Positions 1 through 8,200 of a stretch of 64,000 nucleotides of DNA are shown here, piece after piece. The notes under the pieces are model-generated. The model did no database searches and was not told where the DNA came from. It saw only the letters and a list, made by a program, of their open reading frames with translations. The DNA comes from Streptomyces sp. BK340 (GTDB lineage: Bacteria; Actinomycetota; Actinomycetes; Streptomycetales; Streptomycetaceae), in contig NZ_VISR01000031.1 in the NCBI RefSeq assembly GCF_007827595.1, positions 1 through 64,000 on the forward strand. The letters run 5' to 3'. Position 1 is the first letter of the stretch; the number at the start of each line of letters is the position of its first letter. The position numbers and the translations under genes are program-made.

Positions 1-3000
1 CCGCCACAGGCGTGACCCGTTTCCTGGAACTCGGCCCGGACGGTGTCCTGACCGCGATGGCGGCCGAGTCCGCCGACGCGGACGCCGTATTCGCCGCGGT
101 GCTCCGCAAGGACCGCGACGAGGAGTGGACCGCGCTCCAGGCCCTGGCCCGCCTCTACGTCGACGGCGCCAAGGTCGACTGGGCGGCTGTCTTCACCGGC
201 ACGGGTGCCCAGCACGTCGACCTGCCGACCTACCCCTTCCAGCGCCGACGCTACTGGCCCACGGGCGTTGCCGCCGGACGGGGCGCCGAGGCTCTCGGGC
301 TGCGGTCCGCCGAGCACCCGTTGCTCTCCGGCGCGGTGGAACTGGCCGGCTCCGACGGGTTCTTGTTCACCGGTCGGCTCTCGGTGGCTACGCACCCCTG
401 GCTGGCGGACCACGTCGTCATGGGCTCGGTGCTGGTGCCCGGCACCGCGCTGCTCGAACTGGCCGTACGCGCGGCGGACGAGCTCGGCTGCGGGACCGTG
501 GAGGAACTCACCCTCGCCGCGCCGCTGACGCTGTCCGGGGCGGGTGGCGCGGCGCAGGTGCAGGTGGGCGTCGGTGCGCCCGACGCGTCAGGTCGGCGGA
601 CGTTGACCGTCCACTCCCGGCCCGGTCGGGACTCCGAGGAGCCGTGGACGCAGCATGCCAGTGGCGTGCTTGCGCCCGAGGTACTCGCCCCTGCCACCTT
701 CGACACCTCGGTCTGGCCGCCGGCCGGTGCCGAACCGCTGGACGTGGCAGGAGTGTACGACCGGTTCTCCGACGCCGGTTTCGACTACGGTCCGGTGTTC
801 CAGGGTCTGGCCGCGGCGTGGCGGCTGGGTGACGACGTGTTCGCCGAGGTCGCCTTGCCCGACGGTGCGGAGAGCGCCGGGGGTGGCGCCTTCGGGCTGC
901 ATCCGGCGCTGTTCGACGCGGCCCTCCACGCTTTCGTTCTCGGCGGCGAGGGCGTCGGAGAGGGCCATGCCGGGGTCCCGTTCTCGTGGTCCGGTGTGTC
1001 CTTGCACGCCCCCGGTGCCTCGGCGGTCCGGGCCCGGCTCAGCCGGAGCGGCGCTGGCGGGTTGTCGCTGGCGCTCGTCGACCCGGCCGGTGCCCCGGTC
1101 GCGTCCGTGGAGTCCCTCGTCGTCCGGCCCATCACTGCGGACCAGCTGACCAGGGCTCATGGAGCCGCCCACGACGCGCTCTTCCGGCTCGACTGGACGC
1201 CGGTCCAGGCCGAAGGAACGCCGAGCGAGGGGACCATGGTGGTCGGATCGCCCACTGCGGCAGCCGAACTCGGGGAATACCCGGTTCACGACAGCCTGAA
1301 GGGACTGATGGCGTCGCTGGAACCGGATGCCGGCCTCCCGCGCTTCGTCCTGGCACCGGTGTCCGGCGACGGTGACTCCATCGGATCACCCGATTCCGTG
1401 CACACTTTGACCGCTCACGTCCTGGAGCTCGCGCAGGCTTGGCTGGCCGAGGAGCGGTTCGCCGACTCCCGCCTGGTGTTCGTGACATCCGGTGCCACGA
1501 CCGGCGCGGATCCGGCCGGCGCCGCGGTGTGGGGTCTGGTGCGGTCGGCACACTCGGAGAACCCGGATCGCTTCGGTCTGCTGGACCTGGACGGTCCCGA
1601 CGCGGTGCGGCTGCTGCCGAGTGCTCTCGCCGCGCTCGCCGAGGGGGAGCCGCAACTGGCGCTCCGCGGTGGCGAGGTGCTGGCGGCCCGGCTCGCGCGG
1701 GTGCCCGCTCCGGCCGCCGACACGGGCCGGGATGCCGTTCTCGGTGGTGAGGGGACCGTACTGATCACCGGTGGTACGGGCGGTCTGGGCCGGCTCCTGG
1801 CGCGACACCTGGCCGCCGAGCACGGTGCACGGAGTCTGCTGCTCGTGAGCCGTCGTGGTGCGCAGGCCGAGGGTGTGGCCGAACTCGTCGCCGAGCTGGG
1901 CGAGTTCGGTGCGGAAGTCGTCGTGGAGGCGTGTGACGTCTCCGACCGGGCGGCGGTGGCGGACCTGATCACGCGGCATCCCGTGCGGGCGGTCGTCCAC
2001 ACCGCGGGCGTTCTGGACGACGGGATCCTCGGATCCCTCACCCCAAAGCGGCTCGCCACCGTGCTGCGCGCCAAGGCGGACGCGGCCTGGAACCTCCACG
2101 AGGCGACGAAGGACCTCGGCCTCGACGCCTTCGTCCTCTTCTCCTCCGCCGCGGGCACGCTCGGCAACGCGGGCCAGGCCAACTACGCCGCGGCCAACGC
2201 GTACCTCGACGCGCTCGCCCGGCACCGCCGTGCACAGGGCCTGCCGGGGCTCTCACTGGCCTGGGGGCCGTGGTCCGGCACCGGGGGTGGCATGACGCGC
2301 GCGCTGAGCGAGGTGGAGGCCGAGCGCCTCGCGCGGGCCGGGATGCCGCCGCTCACGCCGGAGCACGGTCTGCGGCTGTTCGACATCGCTCTCGGCGGTG
2401 AGCAGCCGGATGTGCTCCCGGTGCGGCTCGACCTCGCGGCCCTGCGTGCCCTGGGCGAGGTGCCGGCGCTGCTGCGTGGCCTGATCCGTACTCCCGTACG
2501 CCGCGGCGCGGCCGCGGGAGACACGGTGGGCGGACTCGTCGAACGGCTGACTGCGCTGCCGGAGACCGAGCGCCACGAGGCTCTCGTGGCGGAGGTGCGG
2601 GGACAGGCCGCTGCCGTGCTCGGGCATGCCCGGGCGGCGGAGGTGGACCCCGAGCGGTCGTTCCAGGACCTCGGCTTCGACTCGCTGACCGCGATCGAGC
2701 TGCGCAACCGGCTGAGCGCGCTGGCCGGGGTCCGGCTGCCCGCCACCCTGGTCTTCGATCACCCGACGACCGCGGAGCTGGCGGACCACCTGTACGCGCA
2801 GCTCGACCTCGCGCCGTCGGCCGGGGAGACCGCCGGGGCGGCACTCCTGGCCGAACTGGCCGGGTTGGAGCGGGCGTTCGGGCGGGCCGAGGTCAGCGAG
2901 GAGGTGTTCGAGCAGATCGCGGGACGACTGGACGTCCTGCGGGAGAAGTGGAGCTCCCTGCGGGCCACTTCGCGCGGTGGCGGTGGCGAGGCCGGATCGG

Positions 3001-3077
3001 GCGAGGATGCGTTCGACTTCGACGGAGCCTCCGACGAGGAGGTGTTCGACCTGCTCGACAAGCAGCTCGGCCTGTAG
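1..3077 (+). CDS. Type I modular polyketide synthase, C-terminal module (5' partial)
   Basis: The reading frame is open from base 3, so the gene begins outside the window. Visible domains in order are: the tail of an acyltransferase with its post-AT linker (YPFQRRRYWP, about 229-258); a dehydratase with the HxxxGxxxxP motif (His codon 411-413) and the second motif HPALFDAALH (Asp codon 914-916), so it should be active; a B-type ketoreductase with the TGGTGGLG nucleotide loop (about 1770), an LDD motif and the catalytic YAAAN (Tyr 2184-2186); and an acyl carrier protein with phosphopantetheine Ser at 2682-2684 in LGFDSLTAIEL. There is no thioesterase. The last ~80 residues are acidic and helical and end in LLDKQLGL, as in C-terminal docking domains, so another PKS protein should follow. 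A DH-KR module makes a double bond, as expected for the polyene part of a heptaene macrolide. Which Fsc PKS this is cannot be decided here. Confidence 0.95.
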   Translation, partial: ATGVTRFLELGPDGVLTAMAAESADADAVFAAVLRKDRDEEWTALQALARLYVDGAKVDWAAVFTGTGAQHVDLPTYPFQRRRYWPTGVAAGRGAEALGLRSAEHPLLSGAVELAGSDGFLFTGRLSVATHPWLADHVVMGSVLVPGTALLELAVRAADELGCGTVEELTLAAPLTLSGAGGAAQVQVGVGAPDASGRRTLTVHSRPGRDSEEPWTQHASGVLAPEVLAPATFDTSVWPPAGAEPLDVAGVYDRFSDAGFDYGPVFQGLAAAWRLGDDVFAEVALPDGAESAGGGAFGLHPALFDAALHAFVLGGEGVGEGHAGVPFSWSGVSLHAPGASAVRARLSRSGAGGLSLALVDPAGAPVASVESLVVRPITADQLTRAHGAAHDALFRLDWTPVQAEGTPSEGTMVVGSPTAAAELGEYPVHDSLKGLMASLEPDAGLPRFVLAPVSGDGDSIGSPDSVHTLTAHVLELAQAWLAEERFADSRLVFVTSGATTGADPAGAAVWGLVRSAHSENPDRFGLLDLDGPDAVRLLPSALAALAEGEPQLALRGGEVLAARLARVPAPAADTGRDAVLGGEGTVLITGGTGGLGRLLARHLAAEHGARSLLLVSRRGAQAEGVAELVAELGEFGAEVVVEACDVSDRAAVADLITRHPVRAVVHTAGVLDDGILGSLTPKRLATVLRAKADAAWNLHEATKDLGLDAFVLFSSAAGTLGNAGQANYAAANAYLDALARHRRAQGLPGLSLAWGPWSGTGGGMTRALSEVEAERLARAGMPPLTPEHGLRLFDIALGGEQPDVLPVRLDLAALRALGEVPALLRGLIRTPVRRGAAAGDTVGGLVERLTALPETERHEALVAEVRGQAAAVLGHARAAEVDPERSFQDLGFDSLTAIELRNRLSALAGVRLPATLVFDHPTTAELADHLYAQLDLAPSAGETAGAALLAELAGLERAFGRAEVSEEVFEQIAGRLDVLREKWSSLRATSRGGGGEAGSGEDAFDFDGASDEEVFDLLDKQLGL

Positions 3078-3130
3078 CGGCGAGCGGGTACGGGGCCACG
3101 GTCCCGTACCCGCTGAATCGTCCGAAAGAC

Positions 3131-3175
3131 CTGGGGCCCGGCCCTCCGAGGAAGTTCCGGAGGACCGGGCCCCAG
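3131..3175. terminator. Strong bidirectional hairpin between the PKS and the ABC exporter
   Basis: An inverted repeat with arms CTGGGGCCCGG and CCGGGCCCCAG continues inward as CCTCCG/CGGAGG around a short loop. It lies between two convergent genes (PKS stop at 3077, permease stop at 3202), so it probably ends transcripts from both sides. Confidence 0.8.
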
Positions 3176-3201
3176 GGCCTTCAGACCTGGCGAGGGCTTG
3201 G

Positions 3202-4032
3202 TCACATCGGGCGCCGGAACCCCAGCACCGCCAGAACGCCGCCCACGACGGCGACGGCACCACCGGTGAGCAGGGCGGGCACGATCGAGTCCCCGCCCGG
3301 GATGCCCAGCGCGAGCGCGCGTGTCGCGTCGATGGCGTACGTGAGCGGGTTGACCCGGGCGACCGCCGCCAGCCAGGCGGGCAGGTCCGCGACCGGAATG
3401 TAGGCGCTGGAGGCGAACATCAGCGGCAGGATCGCGATGACCGCGAGGTTCTGCATCGGCTCCGCACGGCGCAGCCAGGCCCCCGCCGCGATGAACGCCC
3501 AGCCGATGGACCAGCTCATGAACAGCGTCAGGCCGACCGAGGCCGCGACCTGAGCCGCTCCGCCGCGCGGCGAGTAGCCGAGCACGGCAACGGCCAGCAC
3601 GAGGATGACCACCGCCTGCACGGCGCTGCGCACCAGGTTCGCGATGCTGCGGGCGAGCAGCAGCGTGCCGGGGACGATGGGGAGGGACCGCAGCCGGGCC
3701 ACCACACCGTTCTTGAGGTCGTCGACCAGTCCCACGCCCGACTGCACAGCGGACTGCACGGCGTTGTCCACCAGGACGGCGGACAGGATGAAGTCGAGAT
3801 AGCTGATGCCGGCCGGAAAGTGCGGCGGCGCGCCCATCTTGCTGAAGACCTGGGTCAGGACGAAGAGAATGATGACGGGCTGCAGCAGTCCGAAGAGGAT
3901 CACGCCGGGATCGGTCACCAGGGCGCGCAGTGACCGGCCGGTGAGCACCTGGACCTGGACGAACACGGAACTGCCCTGCCACTGGGCCCGGTCGTGGGGC
4001 GAAAAGGCGGGTGGACGGGTGGTCGTGGTCAT
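3202..4032 (-). CDS. fscTII: ABC-2 type transporter permease of the polyene cluster
   Basis: This 276-residue integral membrane protein belongs to the ABC-2/DrrB family of drug-export permeases. Several hydrophobic segments are readable, for example GVILFGLLQPVIILFVL near the N terminus and AVVILVLAVAVLGYS in the middle. The N-terminal stretch before the first membrane span (FVQVQVLTGRSLRALVTDPG) is typical of daunorubicin-type permeases. Its ATG overlaps the TGA of the upstream ATPase gene (ATGA at 4029-4032), which implies translational coupling and a two-component exporter. Position inside the cluster suggests export of the polyene or self-protection. The fscTI/fscTII numbering is from memory and could be swapped. 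Confidence 0.9.
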   Translation of the reverse strand: MTTTTRPPAFSPHDRAQWQGSSVFVQVQVLTGRSLRALVTDPGVILFGLLQPVIILFVLTQVFSKMGAPPHFPAGISYLDFILSAVLVDNAVQSAVQSGVGLVDDLKNGVVARLRSLPIVPGTLLLARSIANLVRSAVQAVVILVLAVAVLGYSPRGGAAQVAASVGLTLFMSWSIGWAFIAAGAWLRRAEPMQNLAVIAILPLMFASSAYIPVADLPAWLAAVARVNPLTYAIDATRALALGIPGGDSIVPALLTGGAVAVVGGVLAVLGFRRPM

Positions 4033-5048
4033 GTCGCCGGACCTCCGGAGAGCGAGGGGACGAGGCCCTCGGGCCGCTGCCCGGAGAGGGTCAGGTAGAC
4101 GTCGTCGAGGGTCGGTTCACCGAAGGACAGCTCGGTGGCCTCGATGCCGGCCTGGTCGAGCGCCCTGATCACGGACGCCACCTCCTTCGTCGCCTCGATG
4201 GGCACGACGACGGAGTGCGGCTCCGGGGCCGCCATCGGTTCCAGGCCGGCGCGCCGCAGCGCGGCGACGGCCGCGCCCGTGTCCTCGGCGCCGCCCATCG
4301 TGACGGTCACCGTGCGCCGGCCGACTCGGGCCTTCAGCTCGGCGGGTGTTCCGCTCGCGATCACGGAACCGGCGGACAGCACGGTGACGTGGTCGGCCAG
4401 CCGGTCCGCCTCCTCCAGGTACTGCGTGGTGAGCAGCACCGTGGTCCCGTCGGCCACCAGCGCCTCCACGATCTCCCACAGCGTCAGGCGGCTCGCCGGG
4501 TCCAGACCTGTGGTGGGTTCGTCGAGGAAGAGCACTTCGGGGTGGCCGACCAGGCTGGCGGCGAGATCCAGCCGTCGGCGCAGGCCTCCCGAGTACGTGC
4601 CGGCCCGGCGCTGCGCCACCTCCTGGAGGGCGAACAGTTCCAGCAGCTCGTCGGAGCGCGCCCGGGCCGCCTTCCGGCCCGCGCCGAGCAGCCTGGCGAT
4701 CAGCACGAGGTTGTCCCGGCCGCTCAGCTTCCCGTCGACGGAGGCGAACTGGCCGGTCAGCCCGATGCGCCGACGGACTTCCTGCGGCTGCTCCGTGACA
4801 TCGAATCCGGCGACCGCGGCCCGGCCCGAGGAGGGCGGGAGCGAGCCGGTGAGGATGCCGACGAGCGTTGTCTTTCCCGCGCCGTTGTGGCCGAGCAGTG
4901 CCAGCACGGTACCGCGCCGGGCGGACACGGTGACCGAGTCCAGCGCGCGCACGGATCCGAACGTCCTGCTCAGATCCTGCGTCTCGATCATGATGTCCGG
5001 GTCCGCCGACGTCCGGGGGACCGCGCGAGGCTCGAAGAGCCGGGTCAT
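4029..5048 (-). CDS. fscTI: ABC transporter ATP-binding subunit of the polyene cluster (DrrA-like)
   Basis: This 339-residue ATPase powers the adjacent ABC-2 permease. Visible motifs are Walker A GHNGAGKTT, the signature YSGGLRRRLDLA, Walker B EVLFLDEPTTGLD, and the switch histidine replaced by Q (LLTTQYLEEAD), as is usual in the DrrA family. A C-terminal region of about 100 residues resembles the DrrA regulatory tail. The ATG at 5048 (MTRLFEPR) sits behind a GGGAG-type ribosome site; an internal ATG at 4991 (MIETQDL) is possible but would drop an extension common in this family. It overlaps the permease gene by 4 bp. A hairpin at 5085-5115 separates it from fscA, so it may have its own promoter in 5049-5084 or rely on readthrough. 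Confidence 0.93.
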   Translation of the reverse strand: MTRLFEPRAVPRTSADPDIMIETQDLSRTFGSVRALDSVTVSARRGTVLALLGHNGAGKTTLVGILTGSLPPSSGRAAVAGFDVTEQPQEVRRRIGLTGQFASVDGKLSGRDNLVLIARLLGAGRKAARARSDELLELFALQEVAQRRAGTYSGGLRRRLDLAASLVGHPEVLFLDEPTTGLDPASRLTLWEIVEALVADGTTVLLTTQYLEEADRLADHVTVLSAGSVIASGTPAELKARVGRRTVTVTMGGAEDTGAAVAALRRAGLEPMAAPEPHSVVVPIEATKEVASVIRALDQAGIEATELSFGEPTLDDVYLTLSGQRPEGLVPSLSGGPAT

Positions 5049-5084
5049 CGAAGAACTCCCAAGGGTTGGTTGCGATGCGGAAGA

Positions 5085-5115
5085 AGCCGACCGGCGGGAG
5101 GACCGCCGGTCGGCT
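5085..5115 (-). terminator. Hairpin between fscA and the exporter genes
   Basis: A perfect 13-bp inverted repeat (AGCCGACCGGCGG/CCGCCGGTCGGCT) surrounds a 5-nt loop. On the minus strand it is followed by TCTTCC, a short pyrimidine tail. It lies 164 bp after the fscA stop and 37 bp before the exporter ATPase start, so it can act as the fscA terminator or as an attenuator before the exporter. The rest of 5049-5278 shows no gene. Confidence 0.65.
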
Positions 5116-5278
5116 GGGGACAAGGGCTGGTGGCCGAGCGGGTTCGGCGCGGTCCGGGGGGCAGCGCCCTGAAGGGGCGCGGGGCGGAGTTCGAGTGCGG
5201 CTCCGCCGCGTGGGAGCGACCGGCCACGAGGGACCCGTGGACGATCGACGGCCCGGCGCGGCCGTTCCCGCGGAACGC

Positions 5279-8200
5279 TCAGTCGCCGGCGCCGTCCATG
5301 AGGCGGAACAGGTCCTCGTCGGACGCGGTGTCGAGATCCAGGCCGCCGGCCGGACCGCCGGAGGGTGCCGGATCCGAGTGCTTCACCAGCTCCTTCAGCC
5401 GTGCCGCCGTCACCGGGTCGAGGCAGGCACCGGCCGAGAGCGCGCGGTCGAGTTCGTCCACGATGTCGGCGACGGACCGCTGTGCCGTCGTCGTGTGCCG
5501 GGCCAGGTTCTGTCGAACGAGGTCTGCGACGGCGGTGGGCGTGGGGTGGTCGAAGACCAGGGTGGCGGGCAGTCGTGCCCCGGTGGCCGAGGTGATCCGG
5601 TTGCGTAGTCCCACGGCGCTCACCGAGGTGATGCCCAGGTCGGTGAAGTGCGTGTCGGCGTCCGATGCCTCCAGGGGCCGTCCGCCGAGAGCGGCGGAGG
5701 TCTCGTCCAGGACCAGGCGCAGCACGGCATGCCGTCCCTCGCCCTCGCCGAGCCCGGACAGCCACGAGGCCGGCGCGGACGGTGCGGGACCACCGGCCGG
5801 CCCGTCCGTCGCGGTGTCCGCGCCTGCCCCCGTCGCGCCCGTGGAAGCCAGCCAGTAGGACCGGTGCTGGAACGGGTAGGTGGGGAGGGGCACGGTGACG
5901 GCACCGGGCAGGACCGACTCCCAGGACACGGGTGCACCGCGCAGATGCAGCCGGGCGACGGCCGTGAACAGGGCGTGCTCCTCGTTCCGGCCGCCCTCGT
6001 CCCCGTCGGCCACCGGTACGGCGCCGACCCCGGGCGTGTCCGCCGCGCACGCGTCGACCATCGGGGTGAGCGCGGCCCGCGGGCCCAGTTCCAGGAACAC
6101 GTCGGTGCCGTCGCGCAGCAGCCGGTCCACCGCCCGCGCGAACCGTACGGGTTCGCGTACGTGCCGGACCCAGTGGCCGGGGTCCCGTGCCTCCTCGCGG
6201 GTGAGCGGGCGCCCGGTGAGACAGGAGACCACGGGAACGGACGGCTCGGAGGTGTCCAGCGCACCGACGGCCGCCCGGAAGTCCTCCAGCATCGGATCCA
6301 TCGCGGGGGAGTGGAAGGCATGGCTGACCGTCAGCCGCCTGGTCCGGTGCCCGGCGGCCGCCATCCGCTCGGTCAGTTCGGCGACCGGTCCCTCGTCCCC
6401 CGAGATCACCACGGAGCGTGGACCGTTGACCGCCGCCACCGCCACACGGTCCGTCAGGCCGTCGAGCAGGGGCGTGACCTCCTCCTCCGACAGTTCCACC
6501 GCCGCCATGGCACCGCCCGTCGGCAGCGCGTCCATCAGCCGGCCCCGTGCGGCGACCAGCCGGCACGCGTCCTCGAGGGACAGCAGACCTCCCACATGCG
6601 CCGCGGCGATCTCGCCGACCGAGTGGCCCACCAGGCGGTCCGGCACCACTCCCCAGGACTCGACCAGCCGGTACAGAGCCACCTCGAACGCGAAGAGCGC
6701 GGGCTGGGCGTACCGCGTACGGTCCAGCAGCTCCGCCGGGCCCGACCACATCACCTCCCGCAACGGCCTCCCCAGCAGCGGGTCGAGTGTCGCGCAGACC
6801 TCGGCGAGCGCCGAGCCGAAGGCGGGGAAGGCACGGGCCAGTGCCCGGCCCATGCCGGGCCGCTGGCTGCCCTGTCCCGTGAAGACGAACCCGAGGCCCT
6901 GCGCGTTCGTGCGGCCGGCCTCCGGCCGGGCCGACGTCTCCGCCAACGACCGTACAGAGTCGAGGAGTTCCTGCCGGTCGCCGCCGACGACGTACGCCTG
7001 ATGGGGGTGGACGGTCCGCGTGGCGGCGAGGGACAGGGCTATGTCGCCGGGTGAGAGATCCGGGTGGGCGGCGACATGATCGGCCAGCCTTCGAGCCTGA
7101 GCGCGCAGCGCCTCCGGAGTACGCGCGGACAGCACCCACGGCACGCAGGCGGCGGCCCCGGAAGCGTCCGGCGTCTCCTCTCCCGGCGTCTCCTCTCCCC
7201 GCGCCTTCTCTCCCGGCGCCTCCTCCAGGATCACGTGTGCGTTGGTCCCGCTGATGCCGAAGGAGGAGACCCCGGCACGCCTGACCCGTTCGGGGGTCCT
7301 GGGCCATGGCCGTGCCCCCGTGAGCAGCCGTACCTCGCCCGCCGACCAGTCCACGTGGGAGGACGGCGCGTCCACGTGGAGGGTGCGCGGCAGCATGCCG
7401 TGCTCCAGCGCCAGGACCGTCTTGATCACGCCGGCGACTCCGGCGGCGGCCTGCGTGTGCCCGATGTTCGACTTCACGGAACCGAGCCACAGCGGTCGGT
7501 CCGACGGTCGCTCCCGCCCGTATGCGGCGATCAGGGCCTCTGCCTCGATCGGGTCTCCCAGTGTCGTCCCCGTGCCGTGCGCCTCCACCGCGTCCACGTC
7601 GGCGGCCGTCAGCCGCGCGTCGGCGAGCGCCTGGCGCAGGACCCGGCGCTGCGCGGTGCCGTTCGGTGCCGTGAGACCGTTCGACACGCCGTCCTGGTTG
7701 ACCGCGGACCCGCGGACGACGGCGAGCACCGGGTGACCGGCCCGGCGGGCGTCGGAGAGGCGCTCCAGCACGAGCAGGCCGGCGCCCTCCGACCAGGCCG
7801 CGCCGTCGGCCGCGTCGGCGAAGGACTTGCAGCGCCCGTCGGGAGCGAGGCCGCGCAGCCTGGAGAACTCGGTGAACGACGAAGGCGTCGCCATGACCGC
7901 GACACCGCCCGCCAGGGCGAGCGACGATTCCCCGGTACGCAGCGACTGGCAGGCCAGATGCAGTGCGACGAGGGAGGACGAGCAGGCGGTGTCCACGGTG
8001 ACGGCAGGTCCCTGCAGGCCGAAGGTGTACGCGATACGGCCGGCCAGGGCGCTGCCGGCCGTGCCGATGCCCAGCAGACCCTCCAACGGGCCTGCGGCGC
8101 CACGGATGCCGGCGGCGTAGTCGTGGTACATGGCGCCGGTGAAGACGGCGGTCCGGCTGCCGCGCAGGGCCCCCGGGTCGATCCGGGCCCGTTCCAGTGC

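Noticed and set aside
5040..5070. PAS-LuxR-like box at the exporter ATPase start
   Set aside because: Only about 10 of 16 positions fit, and the sequence is explained by the ribosome binding site just before the ATG.
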